Positions 1 through 9,100 of a stretch of DNA of 61,582 nucleotides are shown in pieces. Position 1 is the first letter of the stretch; every line of letters begins with the position of its first letter. A program made the position numbers and the translations under genes. The stretch is from Mnemiopsis leidyi (Eukaryota; Ctenophora; Tentaculata; Lobata; Bolinopsidae), in assembly GCA_000226015.1 (NCBI GenBank), contig JH152854.1:229922-291503 (forward strand), read 5' to 3'. Under the pieces are notes generated by a model. That model did not search any database. It worked only from the letters and a program-made list of their open reading frames with translations, and was not told where the DNA came from.

Positions 1-337
1 TACCTATTGAACCTATTGAGTAGTTTTGGACGAGGGCGTTTTCCAGGGGCCCATCACGCCATCTGCGGACCACCTTTCTGGCTGCACCAGTCAATCATGG
101 AGTTTGAGTCTTTGCCGTATATCCGGGAGTAGGGGGAGTATCAGGAATGTTGTCCATGAATGTTCCAAGAGAGATTTTGAAGGTGTTCAGATCTGAGAGT
201 GTGTTCACTTCTCTTGGAAGCAGGTTCCATAACATTCCTGCTCTAACGGAGAAGGAGCTATCGTAGTAAGACATTGCCAATGCTGAGGCTTTTTTACTGA
301 GGTCTGAGGGATGGTAGTACAATCTTGATACCAAGTC
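1..337 (-). mobile_element. 3' part of a 5'-truncated non-LTR retrotransposon (LINE)
   Basis: On the minus strand this encodes a short peptide typical of the far C-terminal end of LINE reverse transcriptases: a block of the form SFSVRAGMLWNLLPREVN, then a segment ending IPDTPPTPGYT. No catalytic reverse transcriptase motif is present, so only the tail of the ORF is here. The reading frame appears to change or stop shortly after PGYT. The element continues past base 1 of the window. Its 5' truncation point is near 337, where the sequence turns into a block shared with the 3' flank of the second C19orf12-like gene. The LINE assignment rests on the remembered shape of this tail; I cannot name the clade. 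It looks like a dead fragment. Confidence 0.65.
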
Positions 338-470
338 TTGTATTAGAAAAGGCCACACTTACATAACCATGTTTTTATGATCTTTTAATTTTAATATTTG
401 GAATTATGTTAACAAAGAGTTGAAGCGCGTAGTGAATGCCAGCATTTATTTATTTATTATTATGAAAATT
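338..470 (+). repeat. Duplicated 3'-flank block, copy A (copy B at 2605-2735)
   Basis: About 130 bases here match 2605-2735 with scattered differences; both start TGTATTAGAAAAGGCCAC and run into an AT-rich tail. Copy B lies directly downstream of the second C19orf12-like gene and carries that gene's likely polyadenylation signal (AATAAA at 2698-2703). Copy A therefore looks like the 3' UTR of a third, lost gene copy, cut into by the LINE fragment. The corresponding AATAAA is not intact in copy A. Confidence 0.7.
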
Positions 471-802
471 TTCAAATTTATCCAATTTTATTCTAGATTA
501 TTTTTTTTATTCTGTGATTGACTTCAATAAACCATTGCCTGAAAAAGTTAGGTATTAACCTATTTAACCTTACGACCGATTTTGTTAATTTAATCTATGT
601 GAGTGCAGGCTTTTGTTGTTGTTGGATTGTACATGGCATTTCTAATTGCTGGATACCTATATTATATCTTCAAGATAAAAGTACTTTCATGGATTCCGAA
701 AATGATTCGATTTTTTAATTTGATGGTTTAGTTCCTGTCCACTGCAAGCATCTTTGTAAAGCGTAATTAAACATATTTCTGCAGTTATAAACCATTTCAA
801 CC
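471..802. other. Upstream region of the first C19orf12-like gene
   Basis: This is AT-rich sequence without a convincing exon. A TTTCTGCAG at 776-784 ends 18 bases before the ATG and could be a 5' UTR or trans-splice acceptor. I see no clear TATA box or other promoter motif. Confidence 0.3.
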
Positions 803-1331
803 ATGTCAGGATACACTATGTTAAGTTCAATTAATGTTACTGTGGTGCAACGAATTAAGGATGTTTTAGATATTTTGTACAAAGATGATTTAGCAAAAGA
901 ATCGACCAAGCAGACTGTGACTCAGTCCATTATAACTGGATCTGCTGCTATGTTGGGAGCTATAATCGGTAGGCAAGCAAGTTCTACCCTAACTTGAACT
1001 TTCTAATTGGGTCAAAAAGATGTCATTTAAAAAAATATATTTTTCGATTTAGGTTTATTCTTTACGTTGGAATATTGAATTCATTTCATCTAAAGTAGTT
1101 TATCTTTGAATAGGGGGAAGAGCTGGGGGTGTTGTTGGGGGTTTAGCTGGAGCAGTAGCTGGGGCAATTTCTACAACCGGATACAAACCCCTAGCCAAAT
1201 GCACTTCCGAAGACAGCAAAGCTGCCATTGCTGAAATTATGAAAGAAGCTGGACTTGTAGCAATTCGAGAATTGGTTAAAAATGCTCCTGGGCTTTTGGT
1301 GTGGGCCCAACATGTAGTGGGAAGGAAGTGA
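803..1331 (+). CDS. C19orf12: C19orf12-like glycine-zipper membrane protein, copy 1
   Basis: Two exons, 803-968 and 1114-1331 (intron phase 1), give 127 residues. The N-terminal half is polar. It is followed by a hydrophobic, glycine-zipper stretch of about 35 residues (ITGSAAMLGAIIG, then GGRAGGVVGGLAGAVAGA), then a GYKPLAKC motif and a helical C-terminus. This order matches human C19orf12, which has a glycine-rich hydrophobic hairpin followed by FKPV. The human protein is associated with ER and mitochondrial membranes and is mutated in a neurodegeneration with brain iron accumulation; its molecular function is unsettled. The next gene is a paralog with the same length and the same intron position and phase. 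An in-frame ATG at 818 is an alternative start. Family assignment is from motif order, not a search. Confidence 0.75.
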
Positions 1332-1806
1332 ACGATTTCAAAAGTATGCTTGGACATGCCTGCATACTTTTTTTAATGTAAAACATGTTTTGTTTCTTTT
1401 CTTTCAATTTTTTATTCAAATTTGTTATTTAATTTTCGAAAAACTAGGATTAACTGATCAATTTATTTGTATTTGTTGTTGTATTATTGCAGACTAGCTT
1501 TTTTCACTTGTGTAAAAATGTTTGATAGATTTAATGTATAATTGATACAATTGTATTACTTTTTTTTAGATTTCACACATTTTTAATTGTTGCTGTGGGT
1601 TACATATTCGCTAGTACTCCTTTTAAAAAATATAATTAGGCAACATGACATTCCTAAATCGTTACAACTAGCAAAACTCAAAATTAACGCAAACGATTTC
1701 TCTTGCTAGATTTATTCGAAAGTTTCACTGACACTCTGCAACTGAACCAAATAGTAAATGTGCAAATTTGTCTCCTCACAAGTTTCCCCTGTAGGGCGGA
1801 CCTAGG
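1332..1806. other. Spacer between the two C19orf12-like paralogs
   Basis: These 475 AT-rich bases hold no exon that I can support. Near the downstream end, TTTCCCCTGTAG (1783-1794) is a good 3' splice-site-like sequence, 12 bases before the ATG of copy 2. Confidence 0.35.
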
Positions 1807-2455
1807 ATGGCACTTGTTGCCACCCAATACCTCAAGGGAGTTATAGACATTTTAATGGAGTATGAAGAGACCGAAAAGAGTACTACATACACTGTAACAC
1901 AGACTTTAGTAGCTGGTGGTGGCGCTCTTCTTGGGGCTTTTTTCGGTTAGAGTTTGCTTTTGTTATGGCGATTGTTTTTATTTATTTTTTTATTTATTTA
2001 TTTTTTTATTTATTTATTTTAAGTTGCATTCTTACTTGAACGAATGTAAATGGCGCCCGAATACCTGGGGAGGAATCAAAAATTGTTTACATCACGTGAC
2101 AGCGATTAACCAATAATAAGCCAGATAGAGAGTGAGATAAGTGAGTTATAGAAACACTTTCACTCCTCCTCAATAGTTGTAACGTCATTTTCACTTAATA
2201 AAATCTCCAGGAGGCAGATCAGGAGGACTGATTGGAGGATTAGTCGGAGCAGCTGCAGGAGGTCTGATGGTCCCTGACTACAAGCCACTTGTTCAGTGTC
2301 TACAGGAAATGGACGATGATCAGAAGCAGGATATCGCCAGGAAGATCCAAAACAGGGTTGGAAATGTCGGTCAGATCGCTCTCAAAGAGTTTGTTAGGAA
2401 TGCTCCTCAGAATGTTGAATGGTTAAAACAGCAGTTCCAGATTACTAAGAATTGA
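1807..2455 (+). CDS. C19orf12: C19orf12-like glycine-zipper membrane protein, copy 2
   Basis: Two exons, 1807-1945 and 2211-2455, again phase 1, give 127 residues, exactly the length of copy 1. The zipper reads GGALLGAFFG then GGRSGGLIGGLVGAAAGG, followed by DYKPLVQC and a polar helical tail (a FVRNAPQNVEWL segment parallels LVKNAPGLLVWA in copy 1). Same intron position, phase and total length show a tandem duplication. The N- and C-terminal parts have diverged strongly while the zipper is kept, which suggests that membrane insertion is the conserved property. The intron carries T-rich simple sequence around 1976-2023. Likely polyadenylation signal at 2698-2703. Confidence 0.75.
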
Positions 2456-2604
2456 TTTCTTTTAGGAATGATGGATTTTGGAGCATGTGGTTTTCGATTG
2501 CTATTTTCGAGCCTATCTACAAAATGTCGCTTAAACATAAATGCGTGTCTTGGATTTTCTATGAGCGTTTTTAGATTCTTTATTTTCTTATTGACTCATG
2601 TTTT

Positions 2605-2735
2605 TTGTATTAGAAAAGGCCACGCTTACATAACCATGTTTTTAGGATCTTTAAATTTAAATATTTGGGATTATGCTAACAAAAAGTTGAAGCGTGTAAT
2701 AAATAACAGCATTTTTTTATTTTATTTATTTATCT
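2605..2735 (+). repeat. Duplicated 3'-flank block, copy B
   Basis: This is the partner of the block at 338-470. It contains AATAAA at 2698-2703 and is probably the 3' UTR of C19orf12-like copy 2. It shows that the duplicated unit included downstream sequence. Confidence 0.7.
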
Positions 2736-3377
2736 TGAAACATTTCATGGCTGGTACTTAGCTAAACTTATTTTTCAGTTTTCGCACACTCAATGTTTGC
2801 ACAAAAACGCACATATTTCAAACATTAAGAAATAAGCTTGTACTCCAACAGTGTGTAACACGGAAACTGTTGAGAGATGGCAAATTGCAAACCTCTACCT
2901 CCATAAATGTCGTAGCTCTCATATTTTTGGGAGTTTTTGTATTTGATTGTTTTACTGGTTTGTTGTTCTGCTGTTGGTTTGTTAATTTTTAAATTTTCTG
3001 TGATTCAGATAGATTTGAAATGTTTTTATTTGATATCTTTTTTAAATACAGTTGCAAAACTTACATTGTTGTCTTTAATATTTGTTTTTGTGCATGGTAA
3101 TAAAAGTTGTGGTTAATCTGTGCTATTCTTTTCAATGTGAGAAATGTCTTATGATAATTTGAAATTCGATAATTTTGACTTTTATTATCATACATACTGC
3201 GGGCCGCTGCCCGCTGTATATGATAAAAATAGGACTGGAAAAAAAGATGTTCGTTTAAACATGTCCAAGCCAATAATTATGAAACCTTTTAACTTGAACC
3301 AGTTCAAGTTCCGAACCTAGCATAATTGGCGCTGCTGCTAGTTTCACCCAATTAAAGAAGGCAAACTTTCAGAGAAA
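2736..3377. other. Spacer between C19orf12-like copy 2 and GSTZ1
   Basis: AT-rich, with no supported gene. A short GC-rich inverted stretch (GCGGGCCGCTGCCCGC, 3199-3214) is present. AACTTTCAG ends at 3372, five bases before the GSTZ1 ATG. Confidence 0.35.
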
Positions 3378-5589
3378 ATGTCGAATGTTGCCGTCCTACA
3401 TTCCTACTTTAGAAGCTCGTGTAGCTGGAGAGTCCGCATTGCTCTGAACTACAAGCAGGTTCAATACACTCAGAAAAGTGTACACTTGTTGAACAACGGA
3501 GGTGAACAACACTCGGACGAGTACAAGTCTGTCAACCCCATGGAACAGGTACGTTTTGAAAATGGTAGTCCGTATTTTTCCCGGCATCGAAGTGTCATAA
3601 TGTGATGTTATAAAAATTTGTTCTATACTCATCATTATCAAAACTAATTTTGCAACGGTTTATCTACATAACACTATCATTATGTAGTTTCAATTGAAGA
3701 TTGCAAACTAAAGTGCTCAACAAAATACTGGAGCATTATACGTAACAAGATAAACGCACTACTTTAAACGATTGGTTTACATGAAACTTTAGATCAAAGT
3801 AGTGCGTTCATTGTCACATGACACTATCATTAAATATTTTGCGCTAAAATTTTTACCGTTGGCGTTTGAGTGTATCTTGATTCATGGATGACATGTGGCG
3901 CTTTGTGAGCGCCTCTGTGAAAAAAGGCAAGGGTGGCCTTATTTTTTTCCCAGCTATTTTGTTTAGCAGGTTTTTATTCCGGTTAAAGATGACTCGCTCA
4001 ACTTTCTAAATAGTTTGACTTTTTAGACCAAGTGCATTAATTTTGCATGGTGTTAAAGAGGGGTCATTTTAGTTCTGTTACACTTGACATAGCATAGTTT
4101 GAGTAAAAGTTATTCGTCCTGTTAATTAAAAATTGTATTTCCACCCGCTTATCATATTGATATGTCACTGAACATTTAGCTACTCCTTATCAATGATAAA
4201 TGCCCATGTTCCAAAAATCAGTAGCTCCTTTAATTGCAGGTTCCAACTCTCGTTATAGACGGTTTGACCCTGACCCAGTCTCTACCGATAATGGAGTATC
4301 TAGAGGAGAGTAGACCGGACATCCACCCTCTTCTGCCTGGGGATCCTAAGGATAGAGTACGAGGTGAGGTTTTCTTACAGTAAGTACAGTAAATACAACT
4401 AGTACAGCTAGTACAGTAAGTAGAGTAAGTACAGTAAATACAGTAAGTATAATAAGTAGAGTAAGTACAATAAGTACAGCAAGTAAAAACCAGTTATGAC
4501 ATGTATCACTACAGGCTAAAGTATTTTTGAGATTCTTCTTGGTAGTATTTATGAATTATGAGTAGATCTAAACTTAACGCTTACATTCTGTGACAACAAA
4601 TATTGTAACAAGAGTTTTTTTACAGTTCGACAGATAGCTGAAATTATAAACAGTGGGATACAACCTGTACAAAACTTGTCTGTTTTGCAAGCTGTTGGTC
4701 CAGAACGGAAGATGAAGTGGGGCCACGACGCTATTCACAAGGGTAGGAGATCTAGATCTAGGGTATTCTTACCTGAGTTATATAGAGATCTAGATCTGGG
4801 GTATTCTTACTTGAGTTATATAGAGATCTAGATCTGGGGTATTCTTACTTGAGATATATAGAGATCTAGATCTGGGGTATTCTTACTTGAGATATATAAT
4901 GTATTCTTACTTGAGTTATATAGAGATCTAGATAAATAGAATATTCTAACTGGAGTTATATATAGATCTAGATCTTGTGTATTCTTACTTGAGTTATATA
5001 GAGATTCAGATCTAGTGTATTCTTACTTGAGTTATATAATAGAGATCTAGATCTAGGGTATTCTTACTTGAGACATATACAGATCTAGATCTATTGTATT
5101 CTTACTTGAGTTATTTACAGATCTAGATCTAGTGTATTCTTACTTGAGGTATATAGTGTATTCTTACTTGAGTTATATAGAGATTTAGATAAATAGAATA
5201 TTCTAACTTGAGTTATATATAGATCTAGATCAAGTGTATTCATACTTGAATTTTCATACCTTCAGAAGTTATTTTGCTTTCAAGAACAGTGTGCAACAGC
5301 AACTTTAACGGATCTTCTCCTATCTAATCTAGTTATCAACACAGGTTTTGTAGCAATAGAAGATCTCCTGAAGGCACACAGCACAGGAAAGTACTGTATC
5401 GGAGACAACGTCACTATTGCCGACATCTGCCTTGTTCCTCAAGTCTACAACGCCTCCCGCTTCAAAGTCGACATGGCGCTTTTCCCAACCATCGCGCGCA
5501 TCAACTCTGCCCTCGAAGAACTGCCTGAGTTTAAGAAAGCCCACTTTACAGTTCAGCCTGACACACCAGAGGAACTTAAGAAATCTTAG
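3378..5589 (+). CDS. GSTZ1: Maleylacetoacetate isomerase / zeta-class glutathione transferase
   Basis: Four exons (3378-3548, 4240-4363, 4626-4742, 5345-5589) join in frame to 218 residues; human GSTZ1 has 216. The enzyme uses glutathione to isomerise maleylacetoacetate to fumarylacetoacetate, the next-to-last step of tyrosine and phenylalanine breakdown, in cytosol or mitochondria. The zeta signature SSCSWRVR is at residues 13-20 and supplies the catalytic Ser and Cys. Further family blocks are NPMEQVPTL with [10 protein letters not shown] (glutathione site), [12 protein letters not shown], and the C-terminal [18 protein letters not shown]. The gene looks intact. Its direct downstream neighbour on the same strand is FAH, the next enzyme of the pathway. 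Introns 2 and 3 carry tandem repeats starting at or just after the donor sites. AATAAA at 6033-6038 is a candidate poly(A) signal, about 110 bases before the FAH ATG. Confidence 0.93.
4376..4490 (+). repeat. AGTACAGTAAGT-type short tandem repeat in GSTZ1 intron 2
   Basis: An irregular array of 8-10 base units (AGTACAGTAAGT, AGTACAGTAAAT, AGTAGAGTAAGT) starts about 12 bases after the exon 2 donor. At least five units contain GTAAGT, the consensus 5' splice-site core, so the array is a row of possible decoy donors in the sense direction. Confidence 0.8.
4748..5240 (+). repeat. Minisatellite, about 38-40 base unit, in GSTZ1 intron 3
   Basis: About 12 imperfect copies of a unit containing GAGATCTAGATCT, GTATTCTTACTTGAG and TTATATA fill most of intron 3, beginning a few bases after the exon 3 donor. 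Some copies are shortened or carry a variant (GATAAATAGAATATTCTAAC) that appears twice, which suggests higher-order duplication. Confidence 0.9.
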
Positions 5590-6111
5590 GATTTTAGGCA
5601 TATGTTTTTATAGTTTTAGCAGTTTATCATTTACAGACTTGGTATATTTATTTGTCTCTTTTTCAGCCCGCTATTGAGTGAATTATTTTAATCGTGTGCT
5701 TTATTATTATGTGTTGCTTACATGGTTTTGGTTGGCCATATTATAACTTTGTTCGAATTTTTTTGTCATAGATCTTGAACTTTCGTATATATATTATATA
5801 TACGGTGACTCGTGACTTGTTAATAACATGTAATTAAGTAATTATCATTTATTATCATATTATCGCTTTTTTCAGAAATACCTAACTCATTTAATGATTG
5901 TACGTCCTACATTTCTACTTTCAATCAAATTTTTATTTAATATTAATTAAATATTAATACAAATGTATGAAATGAAACAGAGGTAATGAAAAACAGAGGT
6001 AATGAAAGATTACAGAGGTATTTAATATCTCGAATAAAAAGTAGAAACACATAGAATGGTAAGATAAATTTGACAAATCATGTACAGATAGACTAATGTT
6101 TCTATGTCTCT
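5590..6111. other. GSTZ1-FAH intergenic spacer
   Basis: AT-rich. It holds GSTZ1's candidate AATAAA (6033-6038) and a short GAGGTAATGAAA-type repeat around 5980-6020. No independent FAH promoter motif is visible. Confidence 0.4.
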
Positions 6112-6142
6112 TGCTAATTCTCCCCCTCTACCAATACTCTAG
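6112..6142 (+). promoter_or_regulatory. Strong 3' splice-site-like sequence just before the FAH start codon
   Basis: A branch-point-like TGCTAAT (6112-6118), a pyrimidine tract (TTCTCCCCCTCT) and a terminal CTAG (AG at 6141-6142) lie four bases before the FAH ATG. Known biology allows two readings: the acceptor of a 5' UTR intron, or a spliced-leader trans-splice acceptor for the downstream gene of a polycistron. The sequence alone cannot decide. Confidence 0.5.
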
Positions 6143-6146
6143 CACT

Positions 6147-9100
6147 ATGTCCTTTATCGAGGTTGCTGAAGACTCGGACTTCTCCTATCAGAATCTCCCT
6201 TACGGGATTTTCTCTACCTTATCCAACGTGAGCATCTCTTCTTTTTTGTGTTATCTTTATGTTGAAGAGTTCTTTCCTGGTGGCAATTCACTTTCTTGCA
6301 TCATAGAGTAGTGGCAATGTATTTATATTTTATCATCTTTTTTCAAAAAGTAGATGATTTTATGGAAGTTTACGACACAGGCTTAATTGCATACAAACAT
6401 TTTCTTATTGACTTTATTTGATACGAAGTCTTGCCTTTCTTAGAATGCGCACCACGAATAAGTACCAACCTGGGCCCTGGCCTTACCGTAAGTCTAGATG
6501 GCGGAATTTTGTGTTTTATTTGATCCTTTCGGGTTTTCAAAAGGCACGAAAATCAATTGTTCAGATATTTCGTCATAATTGCGATGATTTTGTATCATTT
6601 CAAATGGCTCGTAAAATTCCATGCAGGATACATTTTAATTAATCATTTGCAGTGAATATACTAAACAGTTGAGATGTATTTGGTCATTTCATGTGTATTA
6701 GATATCCTGAAGGACCTAGCCTTAAATTTTTCGAGCGAGCAATTGCTAAATTACAGCGCAAACAAATTTTCATCTGTTTTCAGCCGACACCGCGAATTGG
6801 AGTAGCGATAGGAGACTGGGTGTTGGATGTTACTGCTGTCAAACATCTCTTTAGTCCTGAACTCGTTGAGAAATGTATCGATGGACAGGTTGGTGGTAAC
6901 AGAATGTGTAATTTTGCAATAACACTCAGACTGAAGTCAAAACTTGTTGTAGTTCTATAATTGCCAATATTTGCTGTGATATAATCCACAACAAAATAAC
7001 AAAGACTTATCCTGCAGACCACTTTGAACGCCCTAATGGGAGCTGGACGACCAGCTTGGACTGAGTTTAGAAACACACTCAAGAAGATCCTCTCCAAGGA
7101 CGACCCTTCTCTCCAGAACAACGCAGGACTCAGAGCTAGTGCTCTGATAGCTGCTAATGAAGTCACCATGCACCTTCCCGCTCAAATAGGTTGGTTACCA
7201 TGTACCTTCCCGCTCAAATAGGTTGGTTACCATATACTCTCGCTTATATAGGTAGGTTACCATGTACCTTCCCGCTCAAATAGGTAGGTTACCATGTACC
7301 TTCCCGCCCAAATAGGTTGGTTAACATGTACCTTCACGCTCAAATAGGTTGGTTACCATGTACCTTCCCGCTCAAATAGGTTGGTTACCATGTACCTTCC
7401 CGCTCAAATATGTAGGTTACCACGTACCTTCCCGCTCAAATAGGTCGGTTATTATGTACCTTTCCACTCAAATAGGTAGGTTGTCGCTTGCCATGTAGGT
7501 AGGTAACAAATTACCAAATACCAAGAGTAAAATATTTAGTATACACACTGTATAAAAGAAACCTTGTATAGAAAACATTTTGACCCAGTATTACCCCCAC
7601 CATTACAGGGGACTACACCGACTTCTACTCCTCACGCAACCACGCAACTAACGTCGGTACTATGTTCCGTGGCAAGGACAATGCTCTTCAGCCTAACTGG
7701 TAAAGTTATCTTTAATTTCGTGATTACAGCTGATGCCCAATGGCAAAAAGTCGTGGTCAACTTAACCCCTCCCCGGCCCGGCCCCCTCTCTACATATCTC
7801 CTGACAAATGAAATATCTTGTTCTGAAATGAAATAACAGATCTGCAATTATTATTGTTAACGTGATCTCATCACTCATCAGGCTGCACCTGCCAGTGGGA
7901 TATCATGGCAGAGCGTCCTCTGTCGTACTCAGTGGAACTCCAGTCAGACGTCCTAGTGGCCAGATCCTTCCTTCTCCAAGTTAGTTGTCAGCTGGTAGTT
8001 TTTTCTTTTTTTGTTAAAAATGGATGTTTAAAAATTGGTCACTAGCAAAGAAGACGAATTAATCCTCGTCCTTTTTAACAAGTTACATATCCTGCAGCTG
8101 CTACGACGCCAGTGTTCGGACCTTGCAGACTTCTCGACTACGAGTTGGAAATGGGATTCTTTGTGGGACCTGGAAACAAGTTTGGAGAGTCCATTAAAAT
8201 GGAGGATGTAAGTTTTTGTGTTTTTATGTTTTCTGTACATATCTACTCATCAAATTGTACTGCACAAAATTCTCGAGAGAATTTTTATGTTTCAACATAT
8301 TTTCGCTGTCTTCAATTTGAACAATTTCGGTTTTAAGTTTATAATGTACTACTCTGTAGATTCGATAAATTGTGTTAATGTTCCAATTCCCTTCAGGCTG
8401 CCGATCAAATATTTGGAATGGTTCTGATGAATGACTGGAGTGGTAAGTCCATAGCATAGCGCCATAATATTGAATTTTTCTTCGCTTTCTCAAATGTTTC
8501 TAAAAATAGCAGTAGTATTAAGTATTTCAAAACGTCTATCTTCATTTATCTACTAAAAGTCTACTGAAAATCCCTGATATCTGCAGCTCGTGATATCCAA
8601 AAGTGGGAGTACGTTCCACTCGGACCCTTCAACGCTAAGAACTTCGGTACAACCATCTCCCCATGGGTCGTCACTATGGACGCTCTGTCTCCATTCCGGC
8701 TACCTCTCGAACCTAAGGTATCGTCCTTTTGGCATTCTACAGATCTATCATTTCAGGCTTTAGGTCTTAGCAAATGTTGTATTTTACCAAATATTATTAA
8801 GGCAAATATTGATCCGTAAGGTTTATGTGGAAACTTGAATCAGTAGAAATATTTATCTAACCCTACTATTCTTGTTCATCAAAACAAATTACCTGCGTTC
8901 AGTAAAGACTAAAGATGCTTATTTACAGACAGATCCAGAACCATTGCCGTACCTAGTCGAGAAAGACAGCTACCAGTTTGACATAAAACTCTTCACTGCC
9001 ATACAAGGAGAAAATATGACAAGACCAGAGGTCACAACTTTATAAAACATACTTTCTGACCTCTAAATACCAAGCTTGTTGGCTGCGTATTATTCGCGGA

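Noticed and set aside
2468-2761. 97-codon plus open frame downstream of C19orf12-like copy 2
   Set aside because: It covers the 3' UTR block including the poly(A) signal and has only low-complexity hydrophobic content.
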